Source of the DNA: Symsagittifera roscoffensis
Lineage: Eukaryota; Xenacoelomorpha; Acoela; Convolutidae
Length of the DNA: 64,000 nt
Direction: 5' to 3'
Assembly: GCF_963678635.1 (NCBI RefSeq)
Contig: NC_087065.1
Span: 63,328,754-63,392,753 of the forward strand
Both the position numbers and the translations under genes were made by a program. Under the pieces are notes generated by a model, which searched no databases, was not told where the DNA came from, and saw only the letters and a list, made by a program, of their open reading frames with translations. Below are positions 1-12,869 of this stretch, one piece after another; the stretch's first letter is position 1; each line of letters begins with the position of its first letter.

Positions 1-1778
1 TTTGGGGTACCACAACGTCTGCGCCTAGCAGTGGCAAGGATACTCCCCATGGGTTCTCACTATGTTCCTTCGGGTCCGATACCCTGCGGCTCCCAGCAAC
101 GGTTCCACCTCCATCAGAATTCTGTGCAAGTCGTCTTTCTCTTCTATGGTGGGGAATTCAGTGGGTAACGCTCCACTCGCTTTCTGTTTCTGGAACTCAC
201 TCACATGGCCTTCGTTTAATCTCAGAAACTCTTCACCCACTACGTTTTGCAACTCGCCTTCAGATCTCTTCGGGACTGCCCGAAAGATCTTTGCCAACAA
301 ATCATATGACCTCTCCGACATTCTGGCCAACCTCACGCACTTTGGCACAGAGAAAAGTTGGTCAATCAACACCTGCTGTGTCCTCGCATCCATCACCACC
401 ATGTGTGTAGGATATCTACTTCTGCAATATGGTGCGGAGCGTGAACCCACCAGATATTTTGAACCAGTAGGTTTATGATAGGCTTCACTATCTTTCAGAT
501 TCTTTTCGTTCTCCAGAGCTTCTCTCCAGCCTCCGATCTTCTGCTCCGTCTGCAATGCTCCAGGGAATACTTCCACGCTGAGGGACGTCACTAGCTCATG
601 GGCACGCTCCAGGCGCTCAAGCGATTATATCGAACTCATCATGCTACAAAATCCCAAGGCTGTGATCAAGTTTACATCCGTCACCCCATGACAGTCCGCG
701 ACCAACTCCATACCACTCTTATCCGACATGCTCAATCTTCCGTACAATCGTGCCAGTTGCCGATGCTGCTCGCTCAGCGTAACCAGGCAGTGTCCCAAGT
801 TGCAAACATGTCCTTCCATCCCACTATGTTGAGCCAAGCATGTGCCTTGCTTCAACCAGTTGCTCGATGGACCTTCCTCGGACAGCTCCGTGGATGGGTT
901 GCTCTTCTGCTTCGTCAACCTCATGGCCAGCAGATGGTGTATCATGGCCAGATCATGTAGACTCGCGTCATCATCCAGGTCTAACGTGACATCCACCGTC
1001 ATGTCCCAGATTAAACCGGCGTTAGGATGAGGACACCAGGAAGGCTTCATGAGTTCCCACATCGTAACTAGACTGGTTTTCAAGGGATCGTCCCAAGAAC
1101 CACAATCAAAACTCACTTGCCCCTTTAGCTCGGGAACCGAGGGTTCGACCACTCGTTCTTCCAAGATAATTCCCAGCTTGGATTGTTCCACCATCAGCAT
1201 TTCAGTTTCTTTAATCCGTTCAACCCAGAAATTGAGTACTATGACTTGCTCATAGTCGAAGTACGCTTCCTTGGCTTCTTCATTCACGAAGGGATTATAC
1301 GCCATCCCTGGTTTGCCAGACACATATTGGAACGACTTCAGTCTCCCAGTGTTGCAAAGTCTCTCTGTCCCTTGACTGCTTCAATCAACTCCCGGCTCAC
1401 TTTCAATTCTTTGTTGGAATATCTTCTCACCTCTTCCAACTTGCGATAGCTCTCCATGTCATTCGACTCCTTATTTGGTACAGTCAACGGCATGTCCTGA
1501 TATAGTTCCAGGAATGCCCTAAAGAAGTTCCTTTCGCAATCAACTCCCTTTTGCCGAATGATCTTTATACATTCTCCCAAAACAGGAGTGGGGATACGAT
1601 CCACCACGAACCTGACAAAGCAAAGGGCATCCTTACGCTTAGCCCATGCTATCGCAGAATCGTCTTTTGAAATCAACGCTCGCAGAGCTTCCATCAACTC
1701 CAGCTCCTGTTCCCGTGGTTTCGAATCATTACTGGCTTCATATTCCGCCCTCTTGATGCCCATCAAGCACCAAGCCAA
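1..1778 (-). pseudogene. Element A second polyprotein, C-terminal Cys/His-rich part (broken)
   Basis: Three open stretches (1778-1338, 1323-625, 591 to the edge) align with the C-terminal part of the second polyprotein of element B. Shared landmarks are AYNPF, KPSWCPHP, a GxCL...EHxC/GHxC...C cluster, ALGF, LFSVPKCVRLAR-like and HGE(C/Y)PCHC. The repeated Cys and His residues suggest metal binding, but I recognise no named family. An in-frame TAG at about 23-25 follows the PCHC motif, where B has a Leu codon; the frame then continues to the window edge with similarity to B, so the stop is a lesion. Function unknown. Confidence 0.7.
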
Positions 1779-1847
1779 CCGTACTTGCAGATTGATGAGC
1801 TAGGTTCTCATGTAAGGATGAGCTAGGTATGCTGCCACCGTATGCTG

Positions 1848-4612
1848 CTAGGTATGCTGCCATCGCTTCTCGCTCCAAGCCATCAGGTGCCCTCTCGCGG
1901 AGTTTCTCGCTTTCAACATCTCCACATAACCCCCTGCTGGATCTCCCATGTGGACCGATTCCGGCACAGTGACTCGACTGTACTCGACCACGTCGAGTTG
2001 TCCTTCCAGTTTCAACTTGGCCATGTTGGTCCGCGAGGGCCTGTAATCTTCAAGTCCTCCAAATCCACATTGACTGATGATCTCCATCTCCAATTTAGTG
2101 TCTGCTAGGGTTCGTGTTGTTTTCTTTGATCTTACGGCAGTCGTGGTCAGACCTGCCAAGAGCATAGGGGGTATCAGATTCTCTTTTTCTCCCCCTGTCA
2201 GTGTTGCACCATCTCCTTGCCCGCTCTCGCCTGATTGACCTGCGCTCGTTAAAGAGGTCACCACTGCGCTGGCTCTCGACTTCACCACTCTCGGGTTCAT
2301 GGCTCGACTTCCTGTTTTCCCTTTTAGTCGCTTCAGCCCCTTCCTGGCTCGTCTGACAGGTAATTTCTTTGCGATTTGCTGATCATCAGCACTGTCTTCT
2401 GTAACTGACTCGGTCAGAACATCCGACTCCATGGAGTTCACTATTTTCTCCAGGACCTCACGCATGATGGGTTGGTTCAATCCCACCTTCATTATGGACT
2501 GCGTCCCATATCGCCTTATCACGTCCCATGATCTTTCCATGAAATTCACTCGGCTCCAGGTTGCCCCTGTCTTGCCTTCTAACTCACTTTGGTATCTCTC
2601 CCATTCCTCTTCCGGCAGCGTGCTCAGCAAGGATACCCTCATTGATTCTTCGATTTTTCTCCTCCTCGGTGACTCATGGAGCAATCTCTGCGGATCCCTG
2701 CTTCGGCATTCTCTCGCCTGGCTTATTGGGTCCATCGGGGATAAGTCGGCCGACGCCTCCTTTGTAGGGGACATGAACGACGATTGCGTCATTAGCAACA
2801 GACTCCCATCGACTTCCCCATCGTCGTCTTCACTAAACCGGTATTCTAGCAAGTCTCTCTCCAACGCTCCTAGATCCGTCTCACCCGGTTTTCCCGTCTT
2901 TCCTTCGATGTCATTATCGTCATCGTCCTGATCCATCAATTCATCATCACCTGCATCAGGTTTCGGCTTGGGTCCTGAAGGTCCTTGTCGTGAGTCTATG
3001 CCCCAGTCCGGCCGAGCCGGTACGGTCATGTCTCCTGCGTGATAAAACAATTCATCGTTCACCAGGAATTCTACGGACTCCTCGCCATGTGGTGCCAGAT
3101 CCTCTATCGTTATTTATGAGCCTTTGCCACTTCCAGCATCACTACTTTCACTTCTCCCGACCACTTCAGTCTTGACAAATCATCTGTGGGAGAATACACT
3201 TCGTTCCACATTTCGGCCGAGACCTCTGGTCTCCTGGAAGGTAGTGCCTTGATCTTTTTCCTACTCCAAGCATTAGGAAATGAGAAGTCAAACGTGTGCG
3301 CGGCTGCAACATTCCAGCCGATGAAGCGCGGCTCCATCCCTTCACTCCACTTCAACATTCTCCTCTCTGCGTCGCGAGCTGCTCCGATGCGAGATGCAAT
3401 GATGGGAGATGTGACTCCCAACAACATCCTCCTTATCGGTGGATATCGAGGGCATTGGTCCGGCAGCGGCCTGGACCCAGAAAGCCACGCTTGCTGGTTC
3501 TCTTTAGTGTGTGCATAGGCCTCTGGTAAAAGTGGCACTCCCATAGCCGCTCCTGTATCCTTCACTACTGGTCTCAAATTCCAAAGCTTCGGGTTAAACT
3601 GGATGTGAGAAAGGTCCTCACGGCCCATTCGGCACTTGAAGTGGTTGTTGAAATCCATCAACACCCAACCTGGCTCCGCTGTTCTTCCGAACAGCCTATC
3701 GTCACTGGCCAGCCCTCTCAACTCCCTCTGCTCTACCTAGTTCAGCACGGAACAGTCCACGACTGAGACCAGGTTGACATACAACACAGAATTCCTGTAT
3801 ATCTTGACTTGCACGTCCGGGAACGCGAAAGACATCACCGGTCCATACACCACCGTGACGAATTCCCGTACTCCGTGAATCAGAGCCAACGGATCGATCC
3901 GCATCATGACAGCCAAGTCTGTCAGCAAGGGCATGCCACAATACTGCTTACATTCACTCGCATCCGTCGCCACCTTATCTTCTCCCGTGACGCTTCTGTT
4001 TTGTTGCAAGAGATATTGGAGCAGGAGAGTCCTCCAGTCTTTCATCTTCCTGAGCGCGGCGGTTTCCAACTGTGCATTCAACTCACGACTCGGTCCCTGT
4101 AGTTGTTCAGGGTAACGCAACAGCACAAGCAAATTACCCAGTCGACCGTAGGTCATGGCAATCAGAGTCAGGAGTCCATCCAATCTCAAATCTGCCAACG
4201 CTTGGGTGAAGAGATTTGCCGGCCCCTTCACGAAATTTTCATGAACAAATGTCACGTATAAGGCTAAAACCAGGCCAATCGACAACTTCCTGATGTCCTT
4301 GACAAAACTCGCGATCAGGTTCCGGGATGCCCTAGGATAGCACGTCGACAGGAAGGATGGCGTCCATCCCACTCCCATTCCACCCAAGATGGCATCCGAT
4401 CGTTCGTACTGTGCCCTCGTGGCTAGCACGTCAGCTTGGAACTTGTCCAGCGACATCGTGTTTACGTCCTGCATCAATTTCAACATCATGCCCCCAGCTA
4501 ACTCCCGGGCATCAAACAAGTTTCTCAGATACACGTGTATCTCTTTTATCACTGCCGGCGCATGCTCGAACGCGTCCTCACCCAAGGTGCACAGCCTTGG
4601 TGACAAGTACAA
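1848..4612 (-). pseudogene. Element A second polyprotein, central part (broken)
   Basis: Open stretches 4612-3737, 3721-3110 and 3062-1848 align with the central part of the polyprotein of B. The first carries a moderately hydrophobic helix-rich segment (GLVLALYVTF) and the shared motifs YLLQQNR, GMPLLTDL, YGPVMSFAFP and KLWNL. The last is acidic and low in complexity (a run DQDDDDND) followed by a basic stretch, so it is probably disordered. The break at 3737 is TAG where B has a Trp codon; the break at 4613-4615 is also TAG in frame; the step to 3062 is a frameshift. No enzyme family is recognised. Conservation with B shows it was coding. Confidence 0.7.
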
Positions 4613-6189
4613 CTATACGTTATTGTGCGGCTTCGTGCACAAAGCCATTGCCATGAGATCTTCTTCCGCTGACGTCATGTTCTTCCTGACTGTCCTGCCC
4701 TGCTCGTTCTCGGCATGATCCATCTGTCTGAACCAGAGATCATCAGCCACCTGTTGTACTAACAGATGATCGTCATCTACCCCTGGTCTTAACTTCAACA
4801 ATCTGGCAAAGTTGGACAGCTCCAACCCCAGAACCTCATCTAGCACCAACCGAGTTGTGCTACAATCTTTGAGCCCCTGTATGGCATTGGAAATGTCAGC
4901 CCAAACGGCGGAAAGCTCAGATCGGGACGGGTAGTAAGTGTCCGGGTCTACTACTCTGTTCGGGGCAGGAATTATCACGTTGAACCTCCCCTCTGCTATC
5001 GTCGTGACCATTGTGTACACAAACTGAAGGGGTTCTGGCAATGCAGCGTACCCTGGTGACAACACAAAGACCACCTTCACCACATTTTGGGTGAAACGTT
5101 GTTTTGTTTTGCTGCTGCTTCTACCTCAGCCATCGCCGAGAGCAATGTCATTATCGCCTCCCCTATGACCTCGTTGCTCGGGATCGACCCATCCGTCAGA
5201 CGTGACAACAAGCCCCTGCTTTGCAGATGATCATTTGAGCCTGCAACCACTATCACCTGCGGCTCCATGCTGACCATCCTTCGTACACTTATCATCATGC
5301 CTATTGCCTGTCCCCAGTCCACTTTAGGCGCCGTCAAGAAAATCACGTCGGGCCAAAAGAGAGAACGGGGCGTATAGAGATAATCGGAACTGGCCACGAT
5401 CAGATACTTTGCAGCTTTCATCTCTAAGGGATCGTAAGCTGCGAACAGGCCGTCGCCTATTGGGGCCTCCAGTTTCCCATATCTCCTGTCATCTCCATCC
5501 ACCGTGGTCGTTCGGGGGTAGTCCCTTGAATACTCGCCAGGCGTCTGACCCGGTGGTTTAGCAAACTGCCTGTACATCTTGTGATGCTTGTTATTGGGCT
5601 TGTTCTCTGCCTGAAACTTGCCCTTGCGAGCAGGTGGCGTCAGTTCCTGGGCTCTCTGTCGGACGTCCGTAAGAGACCGGGTGTTCAAAGGTCCAAAGGT
5701 GTTGTCCTGAGGCAACCCATTCAAGTCTGCATGCCGGAGTGTAGTTGTAGAGCTAAACTGCTCCTGCTCTGCTAGCAGCCAATCCACGCCCGGTATCCGA
5801 TATATTCGCGACACTGTGGGACTTTCTCCGCCAATCATTCTCATCGCGTCCTCCCGACACGTCAGGGTATTCATGTTCAACCTCGCGGACATGTCCGTCT
5901 TGTACTCCCAATGACTCGGGTCTGATCGGTTCCAAAGCAGCAGCCTGCCTGGTTCAACTCCCTCCGCTGGCACGGCGCTCGTAGACGGTCCTGCTGCTGA
6001 AGAAGGGTTTGCCGTGGCGGGCGGATCGTTCCTCCCAGACACGGTCTGGGAGTTATTCCTGTTCTGAACCACTGATCTCACGAGTCGGCTTTCAAGCGGT
6101 TGCGTTCTGGGAGGAGGAGCAGTCCCTAGCCTCTCTCTTACGTTTGAGCTCGGGGCGATGGGTGTGGCTGCAGCCGTCTCCATTGCCAA
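4613..6189 (-). pseudogene. Element A second polyprotein: linker and degenerate second SGNH-like domain
   Basis: Two overlapping frames (6189-5077 and 5083-4613) together match residues of about 230-720 of the 907-residue frame of B. A Pro/Ser-rich linker is followed by a Rossmann-like unit with the conserved blocks LFWP, AGSNDHL, SPGYA, LQFVY, AEG, APNR and WADIS. GSND resembles block III (GxND) of SGNH hydrolases, and SSD near IVASSDY may correspond to block I, but the order GDS is lost and no DxxH block is obvious. I infer a diverged, perhaps non-catalytic SGNH-like domain. The 7-nt overlap marks a frameshift lesion or a shift site. Confidence 0.6.
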
Positions 6190-6194
6190 GGGCC

Positions 6195-6812
6195 CTAGGC
6201 GGTTGACGAGGGATTCGGCACGCTTGCCCTTATTTTACTTCCTCCGGTCGAGCCGGTCCGAGCCAGAGAACTGGTCGCCCTCGACTCCTGCTCCACTTCC
6301 CTCAACTGCGTCTGGAATACATCATTCACCCAGTGTTTCCCTCGTTGGGTGTTGAAATGTATTCCATCTCTGGTAAGCGCGATGTGATCAATCATGCGCA
6401 ACGTGTTTTCGAGATCCAGAAGTCGCAACTCGCCAGGGTTGTTTCTCACCAGATTACGGATAGTTTCGTTCCACCGTGTCACGTTGCCATTCATGAAATC
6501 TGCCACTGAGGTACCCACCAGCGGGTTTTGTGGTATCGTGCACAGCATCACAAAGCTGGGCCTGTATTTCTCCTTCAGTTCATTCAGGAGGCATACCAAC
6601 AGAGGCTCCCACTTGCTCTCCGGAGTCACCGGGGCTCTCGAGACGTCGTTGGTTCCTAGCATTATCACCAGCGTATCCAGGTGATCCTCGCTCTGGAATT
6701 CCATCATCTTGATGACCTGAGCCACTGAGGCTCCTCCAAAGGACAGAGTGGTAGTCTGACCATAGGCGAAGATCTCATTCAGATCCCTCACCAAACTGTC
6801 TCCTATGATCAA
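6195..6812 (-). pseudogene. Element A SGNH/GDSL hydrolase domain of second polyprotein
   Basis: The 205-residue frame has the four SGNH blocks: IIGDSLVRDL near the start (nucleophile Ser), LSFGGAS (oxyanion Gly), GTNDVSR (Asn) and DGIHF (catalytic Asp and His). This family contains esterases, lipases and acetylhydrolases; the substrate here is unknown. The indicated start is TTG and is not a real start: the aligned protein of B continues upstream (HLIIGDS), and in A the preceding codons in this frame also read SRHLIIGDS, so a frameshift separates it from the coiled-coil part. All catalytic residues are present, yet the gene is broken on both sides. Confidence 0.8.
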
Positions 6813-7999
6813 GTGGCGACTGCCTGGGTTGGAATTACCTGGTCGCTCGTAGCGAGGTTCCAGCTCATGTCATTCAGGCAGGCTCGAGGATGCTCCGCAG
6901 CTACTTGCGTGAACTGGTGACGTGTCATCAGATTCTTCCTAATGTCTACCACGCGGGACTTTTGATAGGTTCTGCCATGCGCAGTCCCCGACGACACCAC
7001 CGTGTGGGGTGCTCGCTCCGAGCTATTAGATGAATGATCACGACGTTGGGAAGGAACGATCCTACCCAATGTCCGTCCAGTGGTTCGGTTGATCTCATCC
7101 ATTGTTGCTCTGGCCACTTGGTTGAACGATTCCTGGAACTGAGGAGCGAGGTAAGTGTCAGAAGGGTCCGGTATCGTTTTCCTTTGACTGGAAGCAGACG
7201 GTCGTGTCTGCTGAGGAGCCTCGGGCCATCTCGATGCACGCAAATCCAAAGCCTCGGGCCCTCTCGATGCACACAGCTCCTGTACTCTTGTCCTGGGGCA
7301 TGCGTCGCTGGATCCCTCCGAGGATTTCATTGTCGCCAGAACTTCCTGTGACACTCGGCTCACATTCGTCGTATACAGCTCCTTCAGGTGCTTTATTTCA
7401 TCCTCCTTATAAGCCACCTGCAGATCTTCATATTTCTTCTTCCATTCGTCTCTTTCTCGAGCTATCGCCCTATACTCCTGGAGTTTGGCACACAGCTCGC
7501 TCTGATTTCTCTCCTTCTTCTCCAACATCTCGATCGTCTCCGACGTCTGGATCTCTATTTCACTCACCCTCACTCTCTTCGAAGGAGGAGCAGCTGTTGG
7601 AGAGTCGACCGAATGTGACGGGCCCGGCCCATCACGTTGTCTCTTCGCTCCGATGAGTGGCTGCGCCGGTTGGACTGGAAAGGGCATCTCACCTAGCCAG
7701 TGGTCCCTCTGTTCACCTAGTTCTGGCTCACGAGCCAGGTCGTGGCCAGACATTTCTCCACGCCGCCATCTCATCAGTCGATTTCGACCTCTCTCGGCGG
7801 TCCCGGACTCACCGAAGGCCAACATCAACACGACTTCCGTAGGGCGATTCCCTCGACCCTCTCGTCCTAATGCATTGAGGAGCGTGACCACAAACATCGC
7901 CAGCCCCGGGTCTTCTCGTGTAAAATCACAATCGATCAACCGCTGATAGATTCCTAGACTCGCTGAGAGGAATTCCATAAGTTCGTTTGTGTCACCCAT
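6809..7999 (-). pseudogene. Element A second polyprotein, N-terminal coiled-coil region
   Basis: The frame opens with an ATG at 7999 just downstream of a 0.5 kb spacer after pol, the same place as the N-terminus of the second polyprotein of B. About the first 110 residues form a conserved helical unit ending in HDLAREPEL (B: FDLARNPGL). A Pro/Ser linker follows, then a coiled coil at about residues 155-230 rich in Glu, Lys, Arg and Leu, and then a disordered Ser/Arg-rich tail. The role could be multimerisation, by analogy with coiled-coil ORF1 proteins of retroelements; this is inference. It overlaps the SGNH frame by 4 nt in another frame. Confidence 0.7.
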
Positions 8000-8464
8000 T
8001 TCTTATCGTGTTGATTCTTACTGTCGTGTAATGTCTTCCTGTCTCGTTTCGATTCAATGAATTCAATAAACAATTTCTGATCAATCAAGATCTAAAAAAA
8101 CAAGTCGCGACTTAAAACCATCATTTTTGGATACAACACCATTCAACTCTTTAAAACTCTCCATTGAAATTCTCTTCTCAATTCTGATTTAAAAACTTAG
8201 CACCAAGGTGGATCGTCCACCTGTATCTACGTCAGGGTAGCACAAGTGAGCGCTGTCACCTTGATGACCTGGAGTACTCCAGATCTTTTATGACACAAAA
8301 CATAAAACATATCATAACAATAACATAACACATCACACACCTATATTATCACATAAAAACATAATCCCTAATATTGTACCTAAAACCTAACCTAATCTAC
8401 TAAAACCTGACACTAATTCTTATCGAGTAACTTAATAAAAATCACTTATCGCCAAACGCAATTC
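8000..8464 (-). other. Element A spacer between pol and second polyprotein
   Basis: AT-rich, no long frame, and sharply different in base use from the coding DNA on both sides. Element B has a spacer of similar length in the same place (32019-32520). It must hold whatever allows the second polyprotein to be translated (a splice acceptor, an internal promoter or an IRES), but I could not identify a convincing site. Confidence 0.5.
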
Positions 8465-9093
8465 CTAGCATATGCTCAGATAGTATTTTTTATGTAAGTA
8501 AACCTCTATGTCAGTCTCTGAAAATATCACATGTACAAGTGCGTACAACTCTCTCGGATGTAGCTTTCCCCTATTAGGATCATATACTGGTAACGAGAGA
8601 GAGGTCACTCCTCTCTCAACCAAAAAATCACTAAGTCGAGTCAAGGCCAATACCAAGCTCTTTGGATCTACGTGTTGCCTATCAGTGGCCTCGGTAACCA
8701 GGAAACACAAATATTTCCCTGGTATCTGTGATGCAACAGGGGGAAGCGCTATCATCCCTCCCACACCAGGCCTCTGTTTCCATAAAAACTCGATGTTCTT
8801 AAACTCTCTTTTAAATCAGCCGCTAGTGCTGTTTTGAAACTTACGTACGCGGTTATCGCTATAGCGCACGTGCGTTCCGTGAGTATGAAATCGCTGTCCG
8901 TTATGACGATATTGTTTGAATAATGGTTCGGTAGATCAAAATACGATTCAAAGATTCGTCCAAAAGGTGGTTGTTTAGCATTCTCGCCCTCTGTCTCTAG
9001 TTCTCCGGTTTCTCTTGCCGATTTCAATTTTTTTATTATCAGATTTTCGGTGTGGGTGAGTCCTACCCCCATTCCCCGGACAAAAATATCCAT
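8465..9093 (-). pseudogene. Element A macrodomain-like C-terminus of pol
   Basis: Two frames (9093-8752 and 8764-8465) match the C-terminal 200 residues of pol of B. The conserved motif DIFVRGMGVGLTHTEN comes first, then ITDSDFIL, PGKYLCFLV, LALTRLSDFLVERGV, PVYDPNRGKL and HVIFSETDIEVYL. The order and spacing resemble the TARG1/OARD1 branch of macrodomains, which remove ADP-ribose from acidic residues. The Gly-rich loop and the GCGLD catalytic loop of TARG1 are replaced (PVYDPNRGKL here), so hydrolysis is doubtful. One frameshift breaks it at about 8755. Confidence 0.62.
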
Positions 9094-9119
9094 CGACGTC
9101 CCCGTCGATCGCCCAAAGT

Positions 9120-10245
9120 CTAGGATATCGAGGTTGGATTGTGGAATACGTAGAGGACCATCTGGGGCGACCCAGTTGGACTCGGTATTGTCATGACTGA
9201 TGTTTTGATGCCGTCTTTATCGACGTCCTGAATCGTCAGGATCGTCTTTTTTGGATCTGTCGGCAGATCATGGAGCCATTCGAGTACGCGCAAGTTCGTT
9301 AGTTCTTGCTCATGAGTCTGTTCCGCTTCTGGTTCGAACTCCACTTCCGGTTCTGATCGATCGTCGATCCAATCTTGATCCATATCATTCACCAAGTCGA
9401 TTTCTTCTAGCATCGCCACTTCGTCCAGTCCCACTAGCGAGTCCATGACATCACTTACAACTATCCTGTCTACAACGAAATCCTCGCCGTACGCATTGTA
9501 TTTCTTCTCGCTTTTTCCTCTCTTGCTCTGGCGTGTTTCCATAGTGGGAGGAAAGTCAGGCTGTAATCTTTTGTCAATTTCGATTTGTTCCGGGCAGTCC
9601 CAGTCTTCCTCGGCATAAGGTAGAGTTTCATCGTCCACCTCTACTCGCTCGGTCAACTCGAGGTCCAGTGGTAGTTCGCAATCGTCCATCACCTCATTCC
9701 CGTCGTTTTTGTTGCGAGTACCCCTTTCATTCACTTCACAAGCAGGGTCCACTATCAAATAGTCTCCTTCTTGCATGTCCGCTGGGATGCACCAGTCCTC
9801 TGACGAGGCATTGTGCGGTTTGATATTTTCGTAATGAGCTGCTCTTCCCGTGCTCAATCGATAAAAACGACCCCCTTCGTGCACCTCTGTTATCTGAAAT
9901 GGACCACGCCATTTCTTTAATAATTTCTTGGTCCCTTTTGGTGGAACCACTTCCTGGAACGTAGTCGCCAACTGAGTAGGCTTTCGCATCGGCTGTCCTT
10001 CTATCAAACCTCCTCTTTTGTCTAATTTGCGCCTGTTGCGTATTCCTCCTGCATAAGTCATTGAGGTCCTGTTGTCTTCTAATAACATCCCGCACGTACG
10101 TTTGCGGTGATGTCCTCTTCCCCTCATATTCAGGGTAGAAAAACGTCAACGGGAGCGCTTTTTCATGACCCGTTAACATCATGTGCGGACTTATTCCCGT
10201 GGTGGAATGCTCCGTGCTGTTGTAAGCACCCATCACTTGCGGCAA
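9120..10245 (-). pseudogene. Element A integrase C-terminal part and acidic tail
   Basis: Frames 10245-9736 and 10127-9120 continue the integrase. The first gives NSTEHSTTGISP and TFFYPEYEGKRTSPQ, typical of the end of a Ty3/Gypsy core; the second gives the GPF-type module (WRGPFQITEV, FYRLSTGRAAHYENIKPH) found after many Ty3/Gypsy integrase cores. A long acidic region follows, then VYVFHNPTSIS and a stop at 9120. Compared with B, at least two frameshifts separate the catalytic core, the GPF module and the macrodomain-like part. Confidence 0.75.
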
Positions 10246-12869
10246 GTGCTTTCCCAGTCATCCATGTAACGCGAGCAGTAGACTCTCAGCGTGGATACCA
10301 GTGTGCGATTTTGCCTCTCGACTAGGCCATTCGTTTGCGGGTGATAAGTGGTCGAGTGGGCCTGCGCTACCTGCGACTTTTTCATTAACTCCTTCGTGAG
10401 ATCACCCACGAATGCTTTGCCATTGTCCGATTGGAACGTGATGGGGCAGCCATGCCTCGCTATCCACACATTTATCAAATGATTGCATGTTTCTTCCGCC
10501 GATGCTGTCATGCAGGGTGCTGCCTCCGCATACTTCGTAAAATGGTCGATCATTACCAGCACCTGATTATAGCCCGTTGCTGTCATGCAGATTTTCTGAT
10601 GATCAATTTGCACCACTTCGTTGAAACCTGACGACTCTATTGACTGTAGGGGGAACCTTAGTTTCCTGGGATCCTTCGCCTGCTGACATGACAGGCATGC
10701 GGCGATCCACTTCTCACAAGCTTTCTTCAATCCCGGCCATTCGAATCGTTTCTGTATCCTGTTATACACTTTGTTCATGCCTTGATGGCTCATCTGATCA
10801 TGTGAGCGAAAGAGCAATTCGGTCTGGTACAACTGTGGTAACACTTTTGAATTGTATTTATAGAGGACCTTGTCCTCCTCTTTTCGTTTGCAGGCTACGA
10901 TTCCGTCCTTGTTCAGGTACAACAAGTCGTTTCGCTTCAGGTAGAATTGCTTCAAGATCTTGTAGCTGTCTTTTTCCAAGTCTCCCTTGTCAGGTGCTCC
11001 ATTCTCGATCCATCTCTTTTGACTGCTCGTCATTCTATCATTTCGTTGAGCCCTTAGGAGATCCGACAGCCTGTACCTGGCTTTCAAATAGATCTTTACC
11101 ACGTTCATTTGCCCACTCATTATCTCCGGAGCATGAGCATCGTCCATCAACTTGACACACCATATCTTTTTCAAAGGCGTCGCTTCCTGCACAGATGGTT
11201 CCAGATTGGTACGGACGACCGTACCATGTGGCAGCAATCTGGTTGGGCGTTTCGAAACTGCTATCAGCTCGAGCTCGTCTGCGGCATTATCTACCACAGT
11301 GCCCTCTTCATCTGAGGTGTATCTGTCCCTGTCTGGATCCTGATGCGTTTCTCGGTCCAGCTCACGCTGCTTCCAGTCTACCAATAAGGAGTGGATTGCG
11401 ATCTCTGACATATCGGAATTGGAAGTTGTTTCAGATGTGCTGTCCCAGGACTGGGGCCTCGAGTCAACACTTGAGTCGACTGATTTCCCAACATCATATT
11501 CCAAGTTGTCTGAGATGTTTCTCGACTCCCCGGACAAAACTCTGTCCATCGGTCGCTTCAAATCCGACTCCCCGGACAAAATTCTACCCCTAGGTGGTCT
11601 CGTCAACCTCTCCCCTGACAAGTCGTCCTGCACGGGCTCAAAGGTGTCTGACTCCTCAGACGAGTCGTCCTTGACTGGCTCGAAGGTATCAGACTCCCCG
11701 GACATTGTCTCGTCCACGGACGAACAATCTGGGCTCGGCTCGTATACTTCTTTTGCATCCGTGAAGTGCACTCTCCTCGTGAAGCTAGATTTCGACTTGA
11801 TCCTGACTTCCTCAGTGGTTTGGTTCTGATTCAGTGTTCCATATTCAGTGAACGAAGTTCTCAATAAGACCTCCTTGGGCATCGAGCTCACCAGTTGGTT
11901 GACTATCGACCAGCAATCCTGTTCAATGCCTCGGCTGCGAATAGACACTGGCCTCTTCTCTGTTCTCTCGGTGACAGTCAACCGCTGCATGGTCTCCATC
12001 CACTCACGATCATGCCTATCCACTTCCCTGTTCAACAATTCACGGAGCTTTCCCATGACGTCCGGCGCCACGTTCACCGTCCTGTTCAATAGAGCCATGC
12101 TATTTATACCTAGTCTGGTAAGTTCCTGCTGTACCAAGTTGGATCGGACTAGCAGATCCAACGGAACGGGCTCGCCTCTGGCTAAAAGCTTTATCTCCGC
12201 GGCCGTCTCCACTGGAAGGTCAGGGTGTCCGGGTATAGGATGCCGTGACTTGTCTAACCACCTAGTAAGTGGCAGTTTGTCGTAGGTTTCTTTGTCCAGA
12301 AAGGAAAACCCGTCTGTTATTTCTGATTGGTTAGCCTGTTTCTCCTCGAGGCGCTCATAAAATTCTGTCTTTTTACTGAGGCTATCTGCGTTCTGGTGCT
12401 TGGAACGGGTACGATGCTCTATGATCATGTGGTATCCATCCAGGCGCACGATCCAACGACCAATATAACTTTGGTCCATCGAATAGGTTTTCAGCCAGGC
12501 AAGGGCACGATTATCCACACGTAACTTGAAGGGAGCACTCCCCAAGTAAGCCCTGTATTTTTCCACGAAAGTGATCACCGCAAACATCTCCACTTTTGGT
12601 GCGCCGTACTTCATTTCAGTATCACTCAGGACTTTACTCCCGTAGGCTATCGGACGAAGAACCGTTCTCCCGTTACACTCCTGCTCCTGGTGAAGTATGC
12701 CCGATATCGCAACCACAGATGCATCCGTATCCAGCACGAACATCCCCTTCTCTGTTGGCATGCCGAGGAACGGCGCCTCGCAAAGTTCACGTTTGATGTT
12801 TTCAAATGAAACTTGTGCCTCATCAGTCCAAGTGAACTTTTTGCCCTTGTTTCTCATCAACCTCTGCAT
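10233..12869 (-). pseudogene. Element A RNase H, long acidic linker and integrase core
   Basis: RNase H covers about residues 40-167, with DTDAS, VEMFA, VDNRALAW and NADSLS supplying the acidic residues. A linker of about 500 residues follows, acidic and Ser-rich, with repeats of the form LSGES(D) at the TCCGGGGAGT motifs; such a long RNase H-integrase linker is unusual. The integrase zinc module (SHDQMSHQG, then CLSC) and the DDE core (MIDHFTK, SDNGKAF, GLVERQN) complete it. The frame is open throughout its 878 codons. It is joined in the same frame to RT through an Arg-to-TGA codon near 12909, so its first Met is not a real start. Integrase is cut short at 10233 by a frameshift. Confidence 0.85.

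Noticed and set aside
5581-5775. Many plus-strand frames of 60-200 codons across 1-41300
   Set aside because: They lie opposite the retrotransposon genes, lack motifs and break in the homologous part of the other element; they are shadows of GC-rich coding DNA.
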